Origin: Apteryx mantelli | Lineage: Eukaryota > Chordata > Aves > Apterygiformes > Apterygidae | Length of the DNA stretch: 64,000 nt | Assembly (NCBI RefSeq): GCF_036417845.1 | Contig: NC_089979.1 | Span: 122,049,415 to 122,113,414, forward strand | Reading direction: 5' to 3' | Part shown: piece after piece, positions 43,701 through 51,670 of the stretch | How positions within the stretch are numbered: position 1 is the first letter of the stretch | Layout of the letters: each line of letters starts with the position of its first letter | Program-made: the position numbers and the translations under genes | Notes under the pieces: generated by a model | Told to the model about the DNA's origin: nothing | Seen by the model: the letters and a program-made list of their open reading frames with translations, nothing else | Database searches by the model: none

Positions 43701-46641
43701 AACTTACATACACAGATATGACAATTAGTTTTGACTTGGCATGAGATCAGTAAAGCTTAGCCTTCCAGAATAACTACCAAGTAGCTGAAGCTCAAATTTG
43801 GGACTTTAAAAACAACTTCTGCAAACTTACTATTGTGGATTTTTAGATGCCCAAGAAAACCTTTTATTTCAACTCGGAAGTCTTTTCCTTCAACTTTCTT
43901 TACACAGAAAGTGATAAAAAAAAAAAAACCACACCACAATGCCAAGTAAAAAAAAAACAAAAAACAAAACAAACCAGAGAGGTTTGGAGGATCCTGGCTG
44001 GTAACTGTATGATCAAAGATGTTTTAACCAAACACACTTTCACTGTCTAAGATCACCAGATCACAAACCCAAACCAGTGACACTTAAAACAGAATTTGAC
44101 TAAGTTTAGTTTCAAAAGCTAAAAATAGGGTTTGGCAGTGGGGGGCTGAGTGCTCCACTTATGGTTTCTACACTGCCAGCATCACTCTGCAGTCTCCCTT
44201 TCTGTTCCAGCTGTTCACTCAATTCACACATTTGAAAATTATTTATCGGGTCCTGGCTGCCAAATTACCATTCAGGATGGAACAATTCAGGGTGCAACCT
44301 ACTAAAAAAATATTACCCTGTTGCTCACAAAACCCAGCCGGCACAAAAGGAAAACACAAGGATGAAATCTGTACCTCCAGTTCTGTCTCCCTCCGATTGA
44401 TATCATCTGTAGATTGATTTAGTTTTTCCAGCTCCCCCTAGAAAGAAAGGAAAAGCCAAACACATATTGAGAAATCAGGAGAAAAATATCTGAGAAGCTA
44501 GCATTAAGCTAAGGTTTATAACGCAGCACCCCCCAGAAAGCTCACAAGGGCTGTGGCTTACGTATTCAATGAAAACAGGAAAACTTGAGCCATTTAGAAG
44601 AACTTTGCCACTGGTCTTTTATGCTGCTCTGGTTATTTTTCTCATAAGTAGAGGCTCTGTAGTTTTATTTTAAGGCAGCACATTTCCTGCTCTGGTTTAT
44701 TCTTCACTTTTAAAAATAAACACAAGGCAGAATAATTTCTGTCTTGTCAATCAGTTAAGTCCATGTCTGCTGGTTTCCAGTGAGATAGTTTTAAAGAGAA
44801 GGCCTTTTGCCTTCACAGCAGGAAGGAAGGAGGCCTCCACACACAGAGCAAAGGGATTAAAGGAAAGTTGCTGATACCGGGGGAGACGCACAGCAACAGC
44901 ACAGCGATGAGGAGAGGGAATGTGTCTTGCAGCACATGAAAGGCATTTATGCCAGATTTTGGCAAACCATTTTATAACACAACTAGTCAGTGGGCCATAC
45001 GATTACGTTTGCTTAGCCAGCCTTCATGCCAACATTTTGATCTCAAACAGCAAAAACAAAGATGTTAAATCCTTTGAATAAATATTTACCAGAGGTGGTG
45101 TTGGCATGAATGAGTTATTGTAAAAACAACACTCATTCTTAATGGCTTTCTAACCACAAAAAGCAACCCTCAGGAGCAGACTCCGATAGCATTAATTATT
45201 TGAGCAACATGCTACTCCGTGTGTGATCCTACCGATTTCAACAGGAGTATCCTCTAACTAAATCATTATTTAATTTTCAACCAGTGTAACAGGATCTGCC
45301 TTGAGATGTTTCACTGCATAAACTGAATGCTGTAAGCTGATCATCGCTTGAGCTGTTTCCCACTGGATTACAACAATTACTCTGGTTACAGTCGAAAAGG
45401 AATTAACTCCAACAACTCAGTGCTCTTATCCTCTAAAGTCAGATTTCATTTCCAGCTTCCAGGATTTTGAAGATACAAATTTGCAAACCCACGTTTTCTG
45501 AAACGGACACTTGTACAGAAATTACCTAATCGCCTTTCACCGTAAGGCTAAGAAAGTTTTGACTGTCATGCATGCAGACACAGCAGGCTATTTTTTAACC
45601 AAATGGCAAAGACAACAAAAACCACATTTTCTCCAGCAACATGCAAAGCAGGTACGTGGAAAATATACTGCAAACTAAAGAACCTAAGGCCAAAATTAAA
45701 TCAATAGATGCTAATGGAGCTGGGCTCCTGGAAATCAGGGCTGCAACACACCGGCTAGCAGCTGAGGGCCTCCCTCTCTGTGTATCCGTGTTTTGTGAAT
45801 TTTGCAATGGCTCTGCTCAGCCCTGGAAAAGAAACGCTCAGGATGGAGAAAAGGAGGCCAGTTTCAGCGAGGAGGGCCCTGCACCGCGGTCCGTCCTCGC
45901 GGCAATGTACACGCACGCGCTCGCATTCATGCAGCGCGCACGGTCCCAAGGGTGCCGCAGGCAAGAGCCATAAATCCGCAGGGCCCTAAAAATACATTTC
46001 ATTTCAGGGGCCGGGGCGCGCTGAAGTTTGCATGAGGAAAAAAAAAAGGTCAAGGCACGATCCGGGGGAGGAAAAGCTTTGTTTAAAACCATGACGGAAT
46101 AACGAGCATTTCCACGGCACTGACAGCGAGGAAGCACCACCGTCCACTACAGCGCCTTTTTTTTTTTTTTTTTAATTAAAAGCCTATTCCCCTCCCATTA
46201 TCATTGATGAATTCCCGAGCGCCAGCCCCGTTTCACGGGCAAGGTCACGCTGTCACGGCCAAAAAGGAAAAGAAAAAAAAAAAGCGAGGGGGGGGAGGCG
46301 GGTATTTCCAGCAGAAAAAAGGAAGGTGCCAGGAAGACATGCAACATCCTCGGGGGGCTGCGGGTAACAAAGGGCCGGAGGGTGGCGAGACGCCCGGGGC
46401 TGCTGGGGCCGACCTAGGTGTTTGTTTATATATATATATATATATATTTTTTTTTATATATATATATATACACGAAATAAAAAATGAAAATATAAAGAAT
46501 TTTTTTTTATTTTTTTTTGATTAAGACATCACTCCCCCCCCCCCCTCAACGCCCGCTCACCTGGATGCGGGGGTCCACCTCCTCCTCGTCGGGGCGCGGG
46601 CCCTCCTCGGCGGCGCGGCCCCGCCGTCCCGCCACCTCCAT
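1573..46641 (-). CDS. SH3BP5: SH3BP5, SH3 domain-binding protein 5 (Sab), 7 of its coding exons, C-terminal exon missing
   Basis: Spliced gene on the minus strand; coding parts are 46561-46641, 44375-44437, 33778-33906, 13808-13972, 6621-6751, 3229-3271 and 1573-1792. Every intron is GT-AG and the phases join without a break (81+63+129+165+131+43+220 = 832 coding bases). The joined product matches vertebrate SH3BP5 as I remember it almost residue for residue, for example GELEKLNQSTDDINRRETEL, RQFDSAWQEMLNHATQR and KTVDDLQAKLALAKGEYK. It differs clearly from the paralogue SH3BP5L, which has EELEHLNQASEEIN at the first of these places. In mammals the protein is a coiled-coil Rab11 guanine-nucleotide exchange factor, a BTK SH3 ligand and a mitochondrial outer-membrane JNK docking protein. 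The 277 residues visible cover the coiled-coil GEF region. The tail with the JNK-interaction motifs would be in the next exon, left of the window. No frameshift or stop was seen in the exons. Confidence 0.97.
1793..3228 (-). other. SH3BP5: SH3BP5 intron between exons 6 and 7
   Basis: GT-AG intron of 1436 bases. Positions about 1940-2340 form a GC-rich, G-run-rich patch (CAGG, CTGGG and GGGCAG themes) that stays open in several frames on both strands. I see no conserved protein in it. The remainder is unique-looking sequence. Confidence 0.85.
3229..3271 (-). CDS. SH3BP5: SH3BP5 coding exon 6 (43 nt)
   Basis: A very short exon: one base completing Lys, then 14 codons for PYFELKAKYYVQLE. The acceptor is TTTTTCTGCAG| and the donor GAG|GTACGT. 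KSKPYFELKAKYYVQLEQ is the human sequence as remembered, so the exon is certain despite its size. Its length is not a multiple of three, so skipping it would shift the frame and truncate the protein. Confidence 0.95.
3327..3365. repeat. 13-bp minisatellite, three units
   Basis: Three head-to-tail units of (G/T)GGAGTGGGAGCT, the last two identical. On the SH3BP5 coding strand it is a C/T-rich block beginning 56 bases upstream of the 43-nt exon 6. Confidence 0.95.
4718..4812. repeat. GT/AT microsatellite
   Basis: TGTGTGGGGGTGTGTG, ATATATATTT, a pure (GT)n run of about 22 bases at 4750-4771, then ACACATACACACACACATG at the end. The GT and CA parts are complementary, so the tract can fold back on itself. 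Confidence 0.9.
6621..6751 (-). CDS. SH3BP5: SH3BP5 coding exon 5
   Basis: A 131-base exon starting VMEAEQTKTRSELVHKETAA and ending KRAINKS plus two bases of the next lysine codon. Residues 147-189 and part of 190. The acceptor is TTTCTTGAAG| and the donor TCAAA|GTAGGT. The exon ends in phase 2, and the first A of exon 6 completes AAA (Lys), which restores the conserved NKSKPYFEL. The sequence is strongly basic and alpha-helical, continuing the coiled coil. Confidence 0.96.
12755..12850. repeat. T-rich/G10 run and AT-rich low-complexity block
   Basis: GTTTTTTGTTTTTTG-type repeats run into a long T stretch, then G10 at 12786-12795, then an AT-rich run of TATAATATATAATATGC type up to about 12848. 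Confidence 0.85.
13560..13700 (-). repeat. MIR-like ancient SINE relic
   Basis: Plus strand shows TTTATCCCTATTTTATAGATAGGGG, then AGAGAGAAACT..., the reverse complement of the MIR core 'cctcagtttcctcatctgtaaaatgggg'. Strongly decayed; identified by eye only. Confidence 0.4.
13808..13972 (-). CDS. SH3BP5: SH3BP5 coding exon 4
   Basis: A 165-base exon, 55 codons, phase 0 at both ends, residues 92-146. It begins AQLEAQRATQDFQRATEVLR and ends with the conserved WQEMLNHATQR. The acceptor is TTTTTCAG| and the donor AGG|GTAATA, the least consensus-like donor of the gene (A at +4 and T at +5). The WQEMLNHAT motif is also kept in the paralogue SH3BP5L, so it marks a family core. The region continues the coiled coil. 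Confidence 0.96.
20440..21215 (+). mobile_element. CR1 LINE fragment, 3' part
   Basis: Reads in the plus direction as the decayed end of CR1 ORF2 plus its 3'UTR. Landmarks: GTGAGGTTCAAGAAGGAGAA and GCTTCCTGCACCTGAGG (the 'aggttcaacaaggccaagtg...ggtcctgcacctggg' part), TCCTGGGCTACCCAGAGGAC, then a frame giving LRDIGLFSLDRRRLR that matches CR1 'LRELGLFSLEKRRLR'. It ends with AGCAGGAGATTGGATCAGAT GACCTCCAGAGGTC, the diagnostic CR1 tail, close to TTTCCATGAA, a degenerate form of the ATTCTATGA end repeat. Many stops and indels show it is old and inactive. It sits antisense to SH3BP5 in intron 3. Confidence 0.9.
21710..21752. repeat. Short direct repeats of GTAAATGCAG
   Basis: Three copies of AGTAAATGCAG within about 43 bases, the last two overlapping; the first is followed by TCTTGTTT and the last by TCTCTCTC. 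Confidence 0.85.
29430..29625 (-). repeat. MIR/CR1-L3-like ancient relic
   Basis: ACCCCAAAGCACTTTTACTT followed by TCTGTTTTAGATGGGAACTG AGAGAG and TTTAACTAGGCCATGCAGCA resembles the amniote relic 'tcaaagcactttac...ttttacagatgggaaactgaggcag...gtcacacagca'. No exact boundaries can be set. Confidence 0.4.
32225..32350 (+). repeat. L2/MIR-type 3' end relic
   Basis: CATAAACTCTGTGAGCAGGA ATTGTTTCTGG ... ACATGAACAATAAATGCTATTC parallels the L2/MIR end 'agactgtgagctccttgagggcagggactgt...aataaatgcttgttgaat'. The AATAAA here is probably part of the relic and not a gene poly(A) signal, because it lies on the strand opposite to SH3BP5. Confidence 0.45.
33778..33906 (-). CDS. SH3BP5: SH3BP5 coding exon 3
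   Basis: A 129-base exon, 43 codons, phase 0 at both ends, residues 49-91. It starts DARQKFRSVLVEATVKLDEL and ends KPYWEARRVAKQ. The acceptor is ...TTTTGAAG| and the donor CAG|GTGAGA. The segment continues the first coiled-coil helix; its heptad-like hydrophobic spacing (F, V, L, V, L, V, I, V) is visible. Compared with the remembered human protein the only clear change near the end is K for R in VAKQ. Confidence 0.96.
37225..37345 (+). repeat. MIR-like ancient SINE relic
   Basis: ACTTGGGAATCAATCC ... TCAGCAAGACACTTCACC ... GAAGCTATAAATCCTCATAACAG follows the order of MIR: 'gggttcaaatcccggctctg...gggcaagtcacttaacct...ctcata'. Highly decayed. Confidence 0.35.
41152..41172. repeat. C11T10 homopyrimidine run
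   Basis: Eleven C directly followed by ten T in the intron between exons 2 and 3, a pure pyrimidine block. Confidence 0.95.
41330..41470 (-). repeat. MIR-like relic plus amniote palindromic repeat fragment
   Basis: TTTACTTCCATTTTCAGATG CAG...AAGCCCAGAGAAG is the reverse complement of the MIR core. It is followed by CTGACTTTTCAGAGGCATTT AACACC...TGTTAATGGGAACTG, which resembles a common sauropsid repeat 'gacttttcagaggtgctgagcacc...cattgacttcaatgggaactg'. Confidence 0.4.
44375..44437 (-). CDS. SH3BP5: SH3BP5 coding exon 2
   Basis: A 63-base exon, 21 codons, phase 0 at both ends. It encodes GELEKLNQSTDDINRRETEL plus E, identical to the human segment as remembered. The acceptor is a pyrimidine-rich tract ending TAG and the donor is GAG|GTACAG. 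This is the start of the long coiled coil (residues 28-48 of this protein). The exon is too short to stand out by ORF length and was found by homology. Confidence 0.95.
46427..46470. repeat. TA microsatellite with central T run
   Basis: Two TA runs of about 10 and 8 units separated by about ten T, in the first intron some 90 bases from exon 1. The two arms can pair with themselves. Confidence 0.9.
46534..46545. repeat. C12 run (G12 on the coding strand) next to the exon 1 donor
   Basis: Twelve C in a row on the plus strand; in the SH3BP5 transcript this is a G12 run starting 16 bases after the exon 1 boundary. Confidence 0.9.
46561..46641 (-). CDS. SH3BP5: SH3BP5 coding exon 1 (start codon, acidic N-terminus)
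   Basis: Encodes 27 residues beginning MEVAGRRGRAAEEG and ending EEEVDPRIQ, then donor CAG|GTGAGC, phase 0. The VDPRIQ ending is the conserved junction to GELEKLN of exon 2. The ATG sits in a near-perfect Kozak context (GCCGCCATGG). The same frame stays open upstream but contains no other ATG before an in-frame TGA at 46777-46779, so this start is well supported unless an extra 5' exon exists. From memory the human N-terminus before this junction is about 46 residues with a longer acidic run, so this version is about 19 residues shorter and otherwise different in sequence. Confidence 0.93.
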
Positions 46642-46654
46642 GGCGGCCCCGCTC

Positions 46655-46675
46655 CCGCCGCCGCCGCCGCCGCCG
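46655..46675 (-). repeat. (CGG)7 trinucleotide repeat in the SH3BP5 5'UTR
   Basis: Seven perfect CCG units on the plus strand, CGG on the coding strand, ending 13 bases before the ATG. It lies between the likely transcription start and the start codon, so it is inferred to be transcribed in the 5'UTR. Confidence 0.9.
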
Positions 46676-46691
46676 CGGGCCCGCCGCGCCG

Positions 46692-46717
46692 CCCCCAAGC
46701 CACGCCCCCAAGCCACG
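46692..46717. repeat. 13-bp tandem duplication carrying two CACCC/GC boxes
   Basis: Two perfect copies of CCCCCAAGCCACG, followed by another C run. Each copy supplies one CCACGCCC motif, so the duplication doubles a candidate KLF/Sp binding site at 13-bp spacing. Confidence 0.85.
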
Positions 46718-47519
46718 CCCCCCTCGGCGGCGGCGGGGCTGGGAGGGCGGTGGTGCGTGGCTCTGCTTTCTTCTTTTCAAATTCTTATTTTATTACTATT
46801 ATTTTTATCTACGCGTTTTGCCGTGCAGAGCCCAAGTCCACGCAGCTGCAGTGCGTGAAGCCGCCATGAGTGGTTTCAGGCGCAAGGCAAGGCTGGCTCT
46901 ACCCTGCGTGGCTTCTTCTTTTTTTCTTTTTTTTTTTTTTGTCTTCCTTCCTTCCTTTTCAGGCTCCGCCGGTGAGCTTGCGGTGGACAAAATGTGTTTG
47001 CAGAGGGAAAATAAAACGGGGGGGTGGGGGGGAGGTGGAAGAGAAAGGGGATACAAATAAAAGCAACCTTGAAAATTCAGCCCGATTTCTGTGGTGTGGC
47101 AGCTGAGCAAGCAACTATTTTATCTATTGGATGCTGGGGAAGAAGACATAGTATAGATGTGTCCTTGTGGTATCAGTAAAAAAGAACTTCTTGCAGGAAG
47201 CACTGCTAATATCTAACTACATTGCCCCTGGCTAAAAATTGAGCACTTGGGATCCGGTTCTCCTTAGCCCTGCAGTAGCGCCAGACTGGCACCCTGATGG
47301 GAACACGCAGGGTGACCCATGGTACCAGCAGGGCACCAGGGTGAGAGGCTCCAGCAGCCCTTCGCTTCGCCTCGCCTCTCTGCTGCAGGGTCGAACCCCC
47401 TTCCATGGGCAGCAGCAAAGAAATGAGATTTGAAACAATGACTTTCGCTTCCCGTCTCAAAGCAGCCCCAGAGAGAAATTACCAGTGCATCCCATCATCA
47501 TTTACACGGGGGAAAAAAA

Positions 47520-47520
47520 A

Positions 47521-47558
<38 letters not shown>

Positions 47559-47559
47559 T
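47520..47559. repeat. AT microsatellite
   Basis: About 19 AT units with a single C interruption, preceded by a run of A and followed by TTTTGCC. It lies about 0.9 kb upstream of SH3BP5 exon 1. Confidence 0.95.
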
Positions 47560-50500
47560 TTGCCTTTTGCCTCCCTGTGACATAGGGAGGGCAGTCCCAG
47601 CAGAGCCCAGGGTCAGACTACCCACAGGGGAAACATAGGGCAAGCCATGGCAATGGGCTGAACCGTTCGCCTAACCATCGCTGCCCCACCAGACTGCTTC
47701 CTCACTCCTTCAGGGTGGGTAACAAGTCATCTTAGACAGGTGTGGAATGTATCTCCTCCTTAAAAGCATCACTTTCTGATTTAACCCTAGTTTTGTTAGG
47801 GGATTCCTCAAAAGATAACCGCAAAAATTAAAAAAAAAAAAAAAGACAGTTCTTAGTCTTGGTGAAGAAGCTTCATCTGAGAGACTGAAGATCAAGAAAA
47901 CTCCCAGCAAAGCACAAGAAGATAAAAATTCATGTTCCTAAGGTGAAAAAGGAAGTAAAAGACAAGAGTTTAAGCTCTTCCAAACATTGCAAAGCAACCA
48001 AAAAAAGATGAGGGGAAGAAGAGAGTGGCACAAATATTTGCAAATATTCTAAACATGTAAACGGACACCAACAAACTAAAATAATCAAGCAACAGAGGAG
48101 GTATTGCAAAATTGCAGATGGGTTGTATGCAACAATGTCTTAATTATGAACAGCAGAAGAAATAATGTAAAGAAAAACAAAAAGGATGGCCCAGCCCAAG
48201 AGTTTTACTCTTACAGAGGTCCATTAGGGGAACCAATGTGTGCGAACGGCCAGCGGTTCCCAAGCCCCAGGGAGTCTCATCCCCACTGTGCCGTGGGTCA
48301 TGCCGAGACCATGGTGGTCGAATGTCCAAAGCTCTAACCATCCTAAAAGGGCACAAAAAAGCATGCGGAAGAGTTAATGCTGGCAATCCCACTGTTACTG
48401 CTTTCATTTCTAAAAAACAAGGCTACATAAAACAGCAATTGTAGCTTTGCTACCTTCTTCCAAACCCATGCACTCTTACCCACTGCAAGGTTGCGCAGAG
48501 GGCTGCCTGCTGCTCAGGGGTAGGGAAATGCTCCTGCACAGCCCATGCTCCCACTGACAGATTTGCAATGTCTGAGACAACATGACAGTCCAGGTGATTG
48601 TCACAGCTCAAAAAAACTCAAGCCAAATTCATCAATCTGCCACCATCATGCCTGAGCAAGCTGTTCCTTTCCACGTTCGTACTGCAGAATCAACACATTG
48701 AGAGAGCTGCCTGCACGCAGCTCAGCTCTGTGCAAGAGGCAGTATGAATGCACAGTCCCCTCTCTCCAAGGCTCTGAAACCTCAAATGCAGCCCCAAGGC
48801 TATGGGCATCACTTTATATAAAATTGATACATCAGAAAAATTTAAACAAAAAAAAAAATCACTGAAGAATACACAAGTCAAATTTATCACTATAGGCATC
48901 ACATAATGCATAAACAGAAAATGGCTTCAAGAGATATTTGAAGGAAAAGAGAAAGAAAAAGCATTCAGTACACATGAAGATCAACAGAAGACTCAAAAAT
49001 ATTATTTTTATGCTCAGTCTTTTCTGTTCCCCATGAAACAGTTTTGGCTGAAACTGCCATCATATGCAAAGGGAAGCAGAGCCCCAGGAGTATCCAGGGA
49101 GCAGTACGTAGGGAGGCTTCATGTTCTCCTTCACTTGGTATGGTACAAGGAGTAAATTGCAGATGATGGCATTTGGGTATTGCCTTCATCAAGTCATGAG
49201 TCATCTCATCGCAGTGAATCTCCTACACGATCTATAAACAGCTAGAAACCTCCCCACCCCCACCAAAAAAGTAAGTCCGTTGTACTGACCTTTCTGCTTC
49301 CCCCACAGGTCCCACACGCACAGGAGGCATCTGAGTAAAGCCTGCCTGGGGTTTGGCTGAGACAGTCTGTGCTTTCTGTTATATCAATATTTCAAAACCC
49401 TGGTTCAAAGCATTCAATATTTGAATATCAAGCACTGTGCAATTAAGGCAGGAAGAAACATCTAATGGGGCTCCAGAGCAGCTGCGGTGGAGAAGCAGCA
49501 CAGATGCGCCAGGCTGGGCTGCAGCTCAACTGCAGTTACACTGGAGATTGTACGGTCCATCTGAAAAGCGGAGGGAAAGGTCCCGGCGCTGGGAGAGCAG
49601 TCGTCTGACCTACTCTGGCACTCAGTTAAATCACGCTGCACAACATTTGTGTTGCTACATAACAGCAGCCATTTGCGGTACAAGCTTTATCATTAATGCA
49701 AGATCCTGAAGTGCAGAATCTCCTGGGCAACGATGATGCCCTGGCCAAGATACGCTGTTACAGGATTACTTGCATGGGAATTTGCTGGACAGCCCCATTT
49801 TTTGGTCCCACAGAAATCCCCAGCGTACATGCAAAATTTGGCAGGGGAAAGAGGAAAACTTCTGCACTTTAAGGGAGGAGTACAGAGAAGAATTTCCCCC
49901 TCCATTCTAGAAGATGTTCTGTAGATTAGGTATTACCTCTTTTGAATAGACATCAGGGAACTAAAAGCTGCATTTTAAATAAAATTGGCTGGGAAGAAGT
50001 ATGCATTAGTGATCAGTGTGTAGCCACTTGGGGAAACATACTAATGACTGTAGTAAATTCAGGGAAAAAAATACAAGTGAATGGATAGTGTAATTTTACA
50101 TACATTTGATAGGTTGGATTTTGAATGCTTTTTGGGGAAGAAGGTTTTTTGTTTGTTTGTTTTTAAACCTAGTCTTGCATTCAAATTTCTGCTCATACTT
50201 GCCCTAAAAGCTTGCTTCCACCCAAGCACTGGAGGCAAAAACCTGAAATACAAATCAAAGTTGCATCTCCTTCCTCAGAAACAAGTTCTGCAGTCTCCTC
50301 TTTTTGACCATGAGTATCATATTGAGCAGAGCTTTGGGATTAATTAACACACATTTGATTACTGAAGACATATTTGCAGCTCATGGAAAACTTTGTGGTG
50401 AAAACCAGCTGAGAGACAGGAATTCTGCATCTCTTTTTCCCAAGGGGAGTGGAAAAATACTTCTGCTCTGAAAATTCTTCTGCTTGTGTTCATTATGAAG

Positions 50501-51620
50501 CTAGAGCACTCCCAGTTAGCCTCAAATATTCAAGTACTATTACAATTTTGTTTTAAATAACTAACCATCAAATAAACACACAGAAGTATAAACAGCCCAA
50601 TCCTAAGAAAACACTGTGTACAAAATATGGCCCCATAAATACATTTATGGGAAAAAAAATCCTCTAAGAAGTTTCTATAACTAAAGTCATCCTGCAGGCC
50701 ACTTCAGCACACTGACTTTTGCGATATTACACCAAAAAGTAGTTTCAACCAGGGAGCTTCTCATGTAAAGGCAAAGCCACCATCTCTCTCTCTTCCAAGC
50801 TGCAGCAAAGACATTGCTCTATCAACGTTCAAACCCCATATGCTCTCCTGCCTTTCAGAAATACATTGCACATGTTCCAAACATTTTTAAACACCAAGTA
50901 GGATCTCATCCACAATCACAGTACGTTTGAAGATCTGGTTCTCCCTGTCTTAACCTCACTGACGAGAGGCTAGGAACATACCTATTTTTGAAGATATGCA
51001 CTACATTTATGGATGATTTTAAATACCCTGCAGGCAGGATACACATGCAGGGTATTAAACAGGAAGTTTTGATTCTGACCACTTCTTCATCTTGCTTATT
51101 TCTCAAGCAAATTTTCATGCTTCCATACTCAAAATGTTTGCAGCACATTTGTGCTCTGCATTTTAGGAAGTGTCAAAAATCAGTTACACTTTTTTACACC
51201 AGTTTACACGATGCCATCACCTTATGAACTTGCATACAAACAATGCACACAAAGACACATTAATGGGTCTGAGCACCCAGTAGACTTCCCCACCTACAAG
51301 GAATGTACTTGGACAAAAAACTACTTCCCAAAATACCCTTTAATTTCACTTCTTTTTAACAAACACCATTTAAAGATGATTAAAGATACCCTCCAGGCTT
51401 CACAGGGCTACAAAGAAAGGAGGCTCATTTAAGGAGGTACCATTCTATTTTCTAACCACACTAATCTTAATATCTTTCTTAAAAACTAAATAAAAGCATT
51501 ATTAGCAAAATTACCTGCTGGGCCAATTTCTACTGGATTTACATGTATGTATCCCATGAGCTACTTCTCTTATTATTCTGAAACCTGATATTTATGCTTT
51601 ATACAACAGATAGCATGCAA

Positions 51621-51670
51621 TATATTTTTATATATACATATATATATTCACATATACTACAGTATATATA
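51621..51670. repeat. Imperfect TA-rich tract
   Basis: Alternating TATA/CATA sequence of about 50 bases in the 5' flank, interrupted by TTTTTA, ACA and TTCACA. Confidence 0.85.

Larger units (their letters stand above)
33907..44374 (-). other. SH3BP5: SH3BP5 intron between exons 2 and 3
   Basis: GT-AG intron of 10468 bases. It contains MIR-like relics at about 37225-37345 and 41330-41470, and a C11T10 run at 41152-41172. Otherwise it is unique-looking intronic DNA with no recognised gene. Confidence 0.85.
44438..46560 (-). other. SH3BP5: SH3BP5 first coding intron
   Basis: GT-AG intron of 2123 bases. Its gene-proximal end is CpG-rich (about 45870-46020 and again from 46200), interrupted by T17 (46157-46173) and a TA microsatellite (46427-46470). 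A 12-G run on the coding strand begins 15 bases inside the intron from the exon 1 donor. Confidence 0.85.
46340..46760. promoter_or_regulatory. CpG island over SH3BP5 exon 1
   Basis: Dense CG dinucleotides on both sides of exon 1, in contrast to the CpG-poor introns and flank. The island is broken by the TA/T-rich microsatellite around 46425-46530. A weaker CpG cluster sits at about 45870-46020 (CCGCGGTCCG, GCGCGCAC). CpG islands of this kind usually mark constitutively open vertebrate promoters. Confidence 0.75.
46642..46776 (-). promoter_or_regulatory. SH3BP5: SH3BP5 5'UTR and proximal promoter
   Basis: Very GC-rich, CpG-dense DNA directly upstream of the start codon. On the coding strand it carries a (CGG)7 run and two copies of GGGCGTGG (CCACGCCC on the plus strand at 46700-46707 and 46713-46720), typical Sp/KLF-type GC/CACCC boxes. 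GC content falls sharply at about 46760 into AT-rich sequence. No clear TATA box at a sensible distance, which fits a CpG-island promoter. The transcription start is inferred to lie about 46680-46780; it cannot be fixed from sequence alone. Confidence 0.6.

Noticed and set aside
1573..46641. Assignment to the paralogue SH3BP5L
   Set aside because: Diagnostic stretches (GELEKLNQSTDDIN, VMEAEQTKTRSELVHKE, EMISDEIHERRRS) match SH3BP5 and differ clearly from SH3BP5L as remembered.
46529..46780. 83-codon arginine/glycine-rich minus-strand frame over exon 1
   Set aside because: Out of frame with SH3BP5; caused by the CGG-rich 5'UTR and CpG island.
46866..47060. Small plus-strand ORF with a good Kozak start
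   Set aside because: The translation is dominated by a poly-Phe stretch from a T run and poly-Gly from a G run; kept only as a hint for a divergent transcript.
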